Source: Acanthaster planci
Taxonomy: Eukaryota; Echinodermata; Asteroidea; Valvatida; Acanthasteridae
Assembly: GCF_001949145.1 (NCBI RefSeq)
Contig: NW_019091359.1
Coordinates: 2,378,100 to 2,393,510 of the forward strand
Direction of reading: 5' to 3'
Length of the DNA: 15,411 nucleotides
The stretch's first letter is position 1. Each line of letters begins with the position of its first letter. The translations under genes were made by a program, and so were the position numbers. Positions 1 to 7,586 of this stretch are shown piece by piece. The notes below the pieces were generated by a model. The model saw only the letters and a list, made by a program, of their open reading frames with translations, was not told the origin of the DNA and made no database searches.

Positions 1-1031
1 CGGTCTCATTTCTTGCTGGGTATACAGTGGGGGGTAAATACCCACCCACCCGCCGGGGGCACAACTGTTCCAGTGGGTATCGAAAGCCGATGAAATGTGG
101 TTTGTACATTATTGTTGCGTGTATTTCAAAATTTCAATACAGGTAATGGGGAGGTTTTTACTCAGCGGTGTGGGCCTAATTCCAAACGCATTTGACTCGG
201 AAGTTGCGCGAGGAAACCTTTGATCCCTCTCCCTGGACAATTACAGTAGGCGCTTGCAGTGACTTTCGATGTTATCTTCTGCTAAAGGTCTTTTTTTTTT
301 AAATTAAATTAAATTAAATTTTAATTTTTTTTTACTTAACTTTGTGTCTAATTTTCACAATTTTGCTGGGTTTACCTTCAAGTAACTTTGATGCCATATG
401 AAAGACTAGTAACTCTTATGAACAAAAAAGTTCATTCTAGGAAGAACACCACTTTTTTCAAATCACTTCGTTTTTCTTTGGGACCTATTTTCGTCATTAT
501 CCGTGTTTTTCACCTTGCTCAGTGCCCAATTTTCACACATTTGTCGAATTCCCCTCGGGTCATCGGTGATACTGTCTGGAAGACTGATGAATTGTTCGTA
601 TCCATTGGTCATTTCTACGAGATCAAGATCCATTTGTCTGAAATGTGGTTCGTTTTTCGTGCCAATTTCCGCAATGAGTCCGACAGCGGTCCAAAATGAA
701 GTGTCCGGATTTGGGGCATGGCATACACGTACGCAAACAACGATATCTGAGCTTGATGTTGATCAATTTTTGGGGGGTCCACCCGTCCGAGTCAAGAGCC
801 ATTTTACTGGCTTCTGGCTGTAGTAGGATTCAGTACGCATGCGCACCAACTAAGTGAGGGGCGCGGAATGAACAACTTGAGTTCCTTTTTGTCGCCACGT
901 ATTGTCAAGTGTGATTAGCTTTCAGAGTAAGTGGCGAAATGAGGGACCTGGCGACTATACATGTATACGGTCACGTATGACATGTAGTCATCAAGGTGGA
1001 ACGTTAATGTCGACACTGTTGTCTTTCCCAG
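1..1031. other. Region upstream of the first recognised exon
   Basis: Apart from the AT microsatellite near 300 I see no gene, RNA or element here. The signal-peptide exon of the solute-binding protein gene should lie here or left of the window. It must end with one base of a codon, next to a GT donor. Candidates such as ATG at 269 or 868 give weak donors and poor signal peptides, so none is called. Confidence -1.
291..333. repeat. Poly-T and (AAATT)n microsatellite
   Basis: A run of about ten T is followed by four tandem AAATT-type pentamers and another T run. Simple AT-rich repeat, no function visible. Confidence -1.
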
Positions 1032-1104
1032 GTTCTAGCCTAGCAAAAGATGACAAAATATGGATATTTGCGATTGGCCACGACGGTACCAACGTGGAGT
1101 ATTT
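1032..1104 (+). CDS. Solute-binding protein gene, first recognised exon
   Basis: A strong acceptor (ttgtctttcccag) precedes 1032 and a consensus donor GTAAGT follows 1104. The exon starts with two bases of a split codon, encodes SSLAKDDKIWIFAIGHDGTN and VEY, and ends with two bases of the next codon. It supplies the first beta strand of lobe 1 (IWIFAIG). An ATG at 1007 is in frame through the acceptor, but it would give only eight extra residues, no signal peptide and a poor start context, so an upstream spliced exon is more likely. Confidence -1.
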
Positions 1105-4100
1105 GTAAGTGCATGCTTTCACAATACATTTGTGTATACCTAAGACACACCCCCATTAGATACTTCTAAGGTACCCACTCCACAATTGATAGTACACTGT
1201 ACATGTATTCACTGTTCATGTAAGTCGGTCATGTCATTTAGAGTATTTTCATTACGAGAGATTTTTTTTCTTGCTTTCACTGACAGTGACAAAACGACTG
1301 GAACATTGAGGGGGTTCCATGTTGACATTGTTGACGCCGGTAAGTAAACAGGTGACAACAGCGATAACTAAAGCGACTGGTGGTCATTTAAGGAGGATCC
1401 AGAACCCAATTTTCTGGGAGAGGAATATTTTTTTTTATTCCTGTGTATAACCTTTAATTGCCCGTGTTAACTTAAGGGTGAGGCTAAATTTTGGAACTTT
1501 TATACACTTTTAGAGATAAGGGAAATAAAACATCCCCTAAATGTCCTTTCTGTCACTATTCAAACAATTAATAGGGGAGGCGGTGGTGCGGCCTCAATAG
1601 CCAGTTCGGTACTTCAAAAAGGCAAGGTTTGTTCGGGAATAAAGCACGCGCGTCACGGTGAGTTGGCATATGGCTGCGCTGATAGGACCATTGATTTCTA
1701 GGACAGACAATCGCACACTGCTATATTGTTCCTGTATGACCTCTGGCCACGCTTCACAGCTTTGGGCGCGCCCTGTTAGAATATCGAAATGGCTCGTCGG
1801 CCGCGTCCTATCTGTCATTGGTTATCACAGTGCTGTTGACGATGTTGATTGTGTTCATTATTCGCCTTAAGCAGAAACGTTTACCCCCTCATCGGTTAAA
1901 AAGAGCCATGTTGGTTGGGAGGGTTGGGACTGTTCACTTTTGTTGGTTGGTGATGCGACAGCAACTTGTCAATTTCATGGTCGTTTTATGAAACCAGCGC
2001 TGCAGTTCCCACAAAAGGAGCCTTCGTTGCTAGCAAACGTGCGCCCTCTCTTGGTCCAGCTCGGGGCTCATGGTATACTGACGAAAAAAGGCAAAGGACA
2101 ATACCGTTGCGAAACCGGGAACTCGACTCTGTATACATATAATCTCTTTCAAATCACTGGTTTCTATTTAGTGTGCCAAATGGCTGATAAAAACTGCCGG
2201 TTGATGTGGGATGCCTATGACAACTGCTACACCTCAGACGAGGGGGAGTTGCCACGCCCTGGACAGGGACTGATTGGTCGTTGGTACGATGCATGCACTG
2301 GTAAGCATGCGGCCTCCTTACTTTGCTCTTGTGCATGCACATCAAGTGCCATCAGGAGTAAGTTTTAGATGGGTTTCTTATTTCCTGTATTGAACTTACA
2401 CTAAGGGACAGATCAAACCAACCAACATTTTGCTTTTCGGCATTTTGCGAAATCTAAAGAAGCGCCTGTTTGCATGAACTCGATTAGAACAATCGGTCTA
2501 AGGTCACAGAAGCCATTTTAGACAGAAAGGGTCTTCAAATCACGCACACTTTGACCAGACCAACCAATAGCAGTAACGTTACGCCTTACCAAAGGTATTG
2601 AAACATACATGACAAGGACACGATTGGTTAAATCTAGTCGTGTTTTGTTGAGTAGATATTCAAAACTGAATAAGACCCATTAGAGATCGCTGGGAGCATT
2701 CATGCGTGACGGGAAATGAATCAGACCACACAATATTGTAAGGTCTGCCCCCACTTGTGTTCTTAGCCTCACTGAAAATATTTCTATCCCCGGAATGATT
2801 CTCTCCAAGGCTGGTTTGCCACCCCTGAGCGCTCGGCGTCTGTCTCTTTCACCACGGCATTCCGTAAACCACTCTCGGGCGTTTTCTTCGTGAAGAAGGG
2901 CAACCCAAGAGGATTCGACGAATCTAACATCTCGGGCAAGAAAATTGCCTTCATCGACGGCTCCGCGACCAGTGAATTTTGTCTCTACCGTGCTGGATAT
3001 ACCGTAAGACCAAAAAAACACCATAGTCCATCGAAAACACGCTTGACACAGAGCGTTTGTGACATAACACGCTAATCATGAGGGTTGACATTGTAAAATA
3101 CTATTTCCTCTCGCCAGATACCAAGTATTAATATGAATTCTATCTGCACGAGCATGTAGTTTGACATATTGGTACCCGGTAGTACATGTACTTGTGTTTT
3201 CTCGACTCTGTATACCACAACATTTTTCATGTCTTGTAGAACTCGTTTTTTCGGTCATTCTTTTCTCTTCAAGGAGGAACAACTGACACCTGACCAAATC
3301 TTCCACTTCAAAAGCAAGAAAAGTTTGGTGAACGCTGTTAATAATAATCTGGTAAGCTAAACGCGAATGATACTGATGCACTTGTTCATCTCTTGAAGTC
3401 AATCTTAATTTGGTTCCAGAAGGGGTGCACTTGGGCGAGCACTTTAGTTTTCTCCTCGTCACTGTAAATACAAGTGTAAATGTTTTAACGCCTTTCAACC
3501 GCCTTTCATGTAAACACTTCATGAACGTGTTGTGGTGTTTATAATCCAAAGCTAAACACGCTGTGGTGTTTATTTCTTAAACAAACACCTGCAGTGTTCA
3601 TAAATTTAGCCATAATGACACATTTGGGTTTTATTACCAAGACATAAAAACACGTTTATCGGGTGGTTACATGTTCTGAACAACGAAACGCGTTTATTTC
3701 CAAAAAGGTGTTTAAGTTTAAACGCTTTGACGTTTACCTTAACCCAAAGACGCGTTTAAATGAGCGTTGGTTTTCACCGTGTTCAGCGTATCACAAACAC
3801 TTCGTTTTTGAGGATAGTTCTTCACACACGTCAACGTAATAGAGGGCCCCTTTTTGGACGAATAAGGGACAATCCCAGTGGACCCTATAAGAATAAAGCA
3901 AGTAACCAGCCAAGTGTTATATCAATGGAAAGCGTATATACCCCGACCATTCGTAAACCGTTTGCCTCAAGACCACTGAGCCAAGACGAAACGAGTAACG
4001 CATTGAACAAGACGAGGGTTAACACGAAATAGGCCGTTTTCGCTGTCACTCCATACAAAAACGTCTATTTTTTCGGTTTAAATTCTGGTTTTCCAACAAA

Positions 4101-6033
4101 ATGGCAATTACGGTTAGCGTGATTTTGTTTCAGTGGTTTCAGAGAATAGTTTTTAAAGCAAAAGCCGTTTGCCCCAATCTCCATACTATATAAGAGATTC
4201 TCAGAAGATGTAAATTTTCACGAAAATAGGCCGATTTAATCTAGGCTTATGCGGTGTGCAGTGTTTGAGCAGATGAGACCGACGTTTCCATGATTGTGGC
4301 TGAGTTTGTGCAAACCAACTTTCGGATTGGTGATGGCGATCCAGATTTGTGTGAAACAAACAGGCCCATATTGTGCTGTATGGCCACTGGATCTCTGTGT
4401 ATGTTAAATAAGGCGAAGGCATTGATAGCCATCTCATTCGAGCGCATTCCCGTTGCAGCTACAAATGATTAAAGACTTCCGTTACACAATTTAAATTGCC
4501 TTCCTTCCCCACAGGTAGATGCTGCTTTTAGCAATACCCAATTCTTCAATCTGGATGAGGATTTACAGATTGTGGGTGACCCAATTACGAACTGCATGAA
4601 AGGAGGCGCCGGCATGATGGTCCGTAAAGACAGCCGGCTGCCGGATTGGTGGAACCCGGCCTTTGAACAGCTCAAACTGTCGTCGGAGTACCAGCGAATC
4701 TGCGATCGAGTTACCGAAGTGCACGGTGAGTATATGTACCTGGTTGACTGTTGGTGCCTTTGCCCAGCAAAGGCAAACACATTGAACGCTTTTGCTATCT
4801 TCGGTAGCCCCATATCGTTGGTTTCGTTTAATTCACCATTTTGTTCCACAGTTTCGCCGTTCTGTTGCTGGTTTCGTTTGGCAGTTTCATCATTCTATTT
4901 GCCGAATTTCATCATCCAACTCATCATTTGCACCGTTCTATTCGGCAATTTTTTATTAATTCATTTTGCCTTATTTGTCTAAACATATCGTGAAAAATTG
5001 TTTCACTCCGCGAAAACATAATTTTCCTTTGTATATTTTCCCTTTTGAAAGTATTTGATTCCATGCGTTGGTACAGCTACTCGATTTTACGCGTAATAAG
5101 ATTGTACACGGCAAACTTTCCTTCCATTCTACAAAACATATTATTCTTTTCGGCAAATTCATTATTCTTTGCTGCGTCAGTCCTCTTGACTAAAGAGCCT
5201 TTTTGACACCGGGTCAATCTTAAATTCTGAGCGCACGAGGAAGCCTGGAATAGCGACTAGACGTGGATTTGGTTTGGTATTCTGCACAGTCGACAGAATA
5301 GAACTTGCTAAATGGAAAGGTTATGTTACAGAATAGAGTGGTGAAACTGTCGAACGTAACGGTGCAATTTCCAAATAGAAAACTGAAATTTCAAAATTAA
5401 ACGGTTAAATTGCCAGATTGAAATTGAGGGGTTTTGTGGAAAGATGCCTCATTGGCATCGACTGATCTCAAGATGATTGGCTAAGCAACCTTTTTACCTA
5501 GCAATGAATCGATCTCTGTTCGTTGAGATTATAGGCTCGTTTTGGATCAACTTTGCCGATTCATTGAAAGATGAATTGATATGTGTTCGGCTTTTAGATA
5601 AAACAATGAGACGAAAATGAAAAATATTGGAAACGTCAGCCGCGTGAGCGTTCAAAATGAACCCCATGTCGCATGCATTATGTATACTTTGTTCATACAG
5701 AAAATATCTTGGCCGTTCATTTGAGAATACCAGTGTAATGCACGGTCCACCTCATTCATCAGTCAGGCTTATGTATTTGTAGTTATCTTTCCGTTAACAC
5801 AATATGGGGAATATTCAACAGGCTCCCTTGCACTGAGTCCTCGCACTTTGCAACATGTGCAGCATTTGCCTTCGAGCCTTGGTGTTATGTAACACTAGGC
5901 ATGCACTAGACTGCTGAACAAGTTTTGATTGGCAGCTCGCATCAAGACGGGGACCTGTTAAAAATAATACATTCCTAGTTATTTCCACTTTTATCTAGAT
6001 ACATCAGAGAAGGGCGTTGATTGCGTTGATTGA
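1032..6033 (+). CDS. Secreted extracellular solute-binding protein, SBP_bac_3 / PBP type II fold (seven exons, 5' end not found)
   Basis: Exons are 1032-1104, 1287-1339, 2172-2300, 2810-3003, 3274-3351, 4515-4725 and 6008-6033. Every junction is AG/GT and every phase matches, giving 253 residues after an initial split codon. The product resembles stand-alone family 3 solute-binding proteins, which bind amino acids or similar small solutes between two lobes. Numbering from the first whole codon, motifs are IFAIGHDGTN (10-19), GFHVDIVDAV (33-42, the family 3 signature region), WYDACTGW (79-86), FFVKKGNP (110-117), GKKIAFIDG (127-135), VDAAFSN (176-182), GGAGMMVRKDS (205-215) and WWNPAF (220-225). 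There are eight cysteines, an even number as expected outside the cell. No transmembrane segment interrupts the lobes, unlike ionotropic glutamate receptors, which share the fold. A signal-peptide exon should precede 1032 but was not identified. I am sure of the family; ligand and role are unknown. Confidence -1.
1287..1339 (+). CDS. Solute-binding protein gene, exon 2 (family 3 signature)
   Basis: The exon runs from acceptor cactgacag to donor GTAAGT. It encodes DKTTGTLRGFHVDIVDA with one base left over. G-F-x-x-D-[IL] is the core of the family 3 solute-binding signature; position three is His here, where bacterial members usually have Asp or Glu. Length 53 fits phase 2 in and phase 1 out. 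Confidence -1.
1340..2171 (+). other. Intron 2 of the solute-binding protein gene
   Basis: Nothing coding is supported. Open stretches on both strands near 1594-1870 and 1940-2170 show no recognisable protein. Words like gcgcgtca and inverted CCAAT (cattggtt) near 1650-1830 resemble interspersed-repeat sequence, but no copy elsewhere in the window confirms that. Confidence -1.
2172..2300 (+). CDS. Solute-binding protein gene, exon 3
   Basis: Acceptor ttctatttag, donor GTAAGC. The split codon completes VCQMADKNC. The exon then carries MWDAYDNCYTSDEGE and GLIGRWYDACT. It holds four of the eight cysteines and the W-Y-D-A-C segment at which bacterial relatives have the lobe-1 ligand loop. The reading frame happens to stay open upstream of the acceptor, but that stretch has no family similarity. 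Confidence -1.
2301..2809 (+). other. Intron 3 of the solute-binding protein gene
   Basis: No coding or structural signal seen beyond splice sites. The minus-strand open frame at 2680-3024 is the antisense of exon 4. Confidence -1.
2810..3003 (+). CDS. Solute-binding protein gene, exon 4 (crossover to lobe 2)
   Basis: Acceptor gattctctccaag, donor ACC|GTAAGA. The exon encodes WFATPERSASVSFTTAF, then GVFFVKKGNPRGFDE and GKKIAFIDG. ERSASVSFTTAF matches the family's 'E-R-x-x-x-x-F-(S/T)-x-P/A-F' segment before the hinge, and FFVKKGNP plus GKKIAFIDG begin lobe 2. Length 194 nt gives two bases plus 64 codons and ends in phase 0. Confidence -1.
3274..3351 (+). CDS. Solute-binding protein gene, exon 5
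   Basis: Acceptor ttctcttcaag, donor CTG|GTAAGC. It is exactly 26 codons, EEQLTPDQIFHF followed by KSKKSLVNAVNNNL. This is the helix before the 'V-D-A-A-F' strand of lobe 2, equivalent to the 'L-x-A-V-x-x-G-x-V-D-A' segment of bacterial binding proteins. Both boundaries are phase 0. Confidence -1.
3352..4514 (+). other. Intron 5 of the solute-binding protein gene
   Basis: Holds the gtttaaacg-rich block (3527-3760). Two open frames, 3760-4032 and 4290-4472 on +, begin with ATG but have no recognisable domain and lie between two well-joined exons, so they are not called as genes. Confidence -1.
3527..3760. repeat. gtggtgtttat / aaacgcgttta-rich degenerate repeat block
   Basis: The word tgtggtgttta occurs at 3531 and 3562 (31-base spacing). 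It is followed by clustered aaacacgttta, aaacgcgttta, gtttaaacgc and gacgcgtttaaa words up to about 3760. Many are near-palindromic. It lies in intron 5 of the solute-binding protein gene and looks like a decayed satellite or foldback element; the class was not recognised. Confidence -1.
4515..4725 (+). CDS. Solute-binding protein gene, exon 6
   Basis: Acceptor ttccttccccacag, donor CACG|GTGAGT. Seventy codons plus one base. It contains VDAAFSNTQFF, LQIVGDP, GGAGMMVRKDS, WWNPAFEQL and YQRICDRV. G-x-G-M-M-V-R-K-D-S corresponds to the 'G-I-x-V-R-K' strand of lobe 2, and the remaining helix is the usual C-terminal one (residues 227-245). It is the longest exon and the clearest single piece of family evidence. 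Confidence -1.
4817..5430. repeat. Degenerate repeat tract with inverted partners (TTTCRCC ... GGYGAAA)
   Basis: From 4817 to about 4975 and again near 5130-5170 the + strand repeats words such as gtttcgccgttctg, ttgccgaatttcatc and ttcggcaat. From about 5285 to 5430 the complementary words appear. Segment 4843-4866 resembles the reverse complement of 5329-5355, and ttgcaccgtt at about 4929 recurs inverted near 5370. Spacing is irregular, about 20-30 bases. It lies in the last intron of the solute-binding protein gene. Confidence -1.
6008..6033 (+). CDS. Solute-binding protein gene, terminal exon with stop
   Basis: Acceptor acatcag after a T-rich stretch (atttccacttttatctag). With the G left by exon 6 it reads E-K-G-V-D-C-V-D and then TGA at 6031-6033. 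It supplies the eighth cysteine, in the 'G-x-(I/V)-D-C' ending I expect for animal members. The exon is tiny, so the acceptor choice is inferred from frame and product, not certain. The intron before it is 1282 nt. Confidence -1.
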
Positions 6034-6204
6034 TTCTGTCGCAGATGACGTCATCAACAAAACGGAACAGCAGGTGGTGGTTGTTACAGTGATACATTGT
6101 ACAAAGGGAAATCGAGTTTTCTCTTGTTTTGGTTTGATTATAGTTTTAGCTTGCAACTGTTGTAGTGGAGCGATAAATGTTGGTATGTTTTTGAAAACTG
6201 TTAA

Positions 6205-6210
6205 AATAAA
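6205..6210 (+). terminator. Candidate poly(A) signal AATAAA of the solute-binding protein gene
   Basis: A canonical AATAAA lies 172 bases after the TGA at 6031-6033 on the same strand. It is the first one downstream of the stop and would end the transcript near 6225-6235. Inferred from position only. Confidence -1.
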
Positions 6211-7254
6211 TGTGGCAGAGGTGGAAGTTTTACGCACTTACTTTTGATCCAATCACAGAGGCAATCTGGGTTTTTTCCTTTTTATATGCTTCATATTGCG
6301 ATTTAGTGACCGTAAATGTAGAATAGGCACGTGTGTTTCCAAAGTTTTTGTGTTAAAATTATCTTGCGTTGGCCACCTTTTTGTCATCAAGTGGCTGAAC
6401 ATCTTTAATTCTATAGAATCCGCCATATAAATTTCAAGTAATATTCATAATCTACAGGTGGAAGTGGCATGTTTGAATCGAATTTGGTGTTTGCATACAT
6501 CATCCATAAAGGGGAAGTTGGGAAGATACCAATACACCAGTAATTATTTGCTGTCCGTTTCACATTAAGCTGGAATTGCTGTTTTATAAGAATGGATGCT
6601 TCACATTTCATGTATATCAGTCTGAGTAATTTGTCATCGAAATAGGAGCAGCGCAGAGCATTATGACAAATCTTATTCATACATGTATTAAGTTTACTTT
6701 AATATAGTACACGTGAAAAGATTTGACATACCGACACATGAAAATCAGACAGTGTTTTGTTTGATTTACGTCACATCAACAGCACTTGAAAAAGCTTGGA
6801 CAATTTGTAATGTTTAAAAGTGCACATTCCAGTATACGTAACTCCAAAGGAGGCTAGATACTTTCCATAACATTGAAGAAGAGCACACAAACCTCAGAAA
6901 GTGAATACGGGAAAAATTCTTTACGTGTTTCTTTTAAACATCATTGATAAGCAACACGAAAAGATTTTGCAACCAAAAATTGAGCAAAATTGAAGACAAA
7001 GATATCTTACACGAATATAGCACAAAAGAAGTAGGCCACGAGTGTGGTACGCTCCTTTGGTATGCTGTTGTCAAATTATGGAAAACTCATTGCTAAGCTT
7101 AAGCATAAACCCTTTAATACTGTAACGGAGTATTTTCTGTACACTACAAAGCATAAAGGTATGTTTCCGTGATGTTACTTTCCATCGCATAATGTCAGAC
7201 TTCAGCAAAACTGTTGCTACTGCACAGAAATGTGTCCAATTCGATGTATATCTT

Positions 7255-7260
7255 TTTAAT
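7255..7260 (-). terminator. Possible poly(A) signal ATTAAA of the GH3 gene
   Basis: ATTAAA on the minus strand lies 36 bases past the stop; another is at 7118-7113. I saw no AATAAA on this strand before the opposite gene's 3' end. The choice is weak. Confidence -1.
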
Positions 7261-7295
7261 TAAGAACAGCCATTCAGTAAGACTTTGGTCTCTTC

Positions 7296-7586
7296 TCAGG
7301 GACACTTTGAAAGTGGTGTGACAGGGCCTTGCACGGTAAAAGTCGTATTGACCACGTTGGAGGGCGCTTGTCTTTTTTGGTTGGGTTGCTGACCGCCACC
7401 GTACACCGTAAACATGCCGGGCTCAAGCACTAACTGGTCTGTGAAGACCGCCCTCACGCGGGCCGGCATTCTTAGGTAAACGGTCACTGGGTTGTCCATT
7501 GTCGTCCTCAAGCGGGTAAAGGCTGCCAGCTGGATATTGGGCGCGGGCACAGATGCGTTATGCCATTTTATGTAGACTTGAACCGA
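7296..7586 (-). CDS. GH3 gene exon 10: fibronectin-III-like domain and stop
   Basis: Acceptor tttttcatctctag. It encodes SVQVYIKWHN, IQLAAFTRLR and LEPGMFTVYGGGQQPNQ, ending SKCP and TGA at 7298-7296. E-x-V-Q-V-Y-(I/L)-x-(W/D) and Q-L-x-x-F-x-R are typical of the C-terminal fibronectin-III-like domain of GH3 enzymes. The last 30 residues are not conserved motifs. Confidence -1.
   Translation of the reverse strand, partial: SVQVYIKWHNASVPAPNIQLAAFTRLRTTMDNPVTVYLRMPARVRAVFTDQLVLEPGMFTVYGGGQQPNQKRQAPSNVVNTTFTVQGPVTPLSKCP

Larger units (their letters stand above)
6034..7295. other. Convergent intergenic region
   Basis: Contains the 3' untranslated regions of both genes and the AATAAA at 6205 (+). 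The remaining ~1 kb is AT-rich and shows no gene. An open frame at 6411-6680 on the minus strand has no recognisable protein. Confidence -1.

Noticed and set aside
1007-1104. ATG at 1007 as the true start of the solute-binding protein
   Set aside because: It reads through a strong acceptor (ttgtctttcccag), adds only M-S-T-L-L-S-F-P, has T at -3 and gives no full signal peptide.
3760-4032. 90-codon ATG frame on the + strand
   Set aside because: It lies inside an intron between two correctly joined exons, shows no domain and overlaps repeat-like sequence.
1032-6033. Ionotropic glutamate receptor ligand-binding domain
   Set aside because: The fold is shared, but lobe 1 and lobe 2 run on without any membrane segment, the protein stops soon after the last helix, and the motifs fit free solute-binding proteins better.
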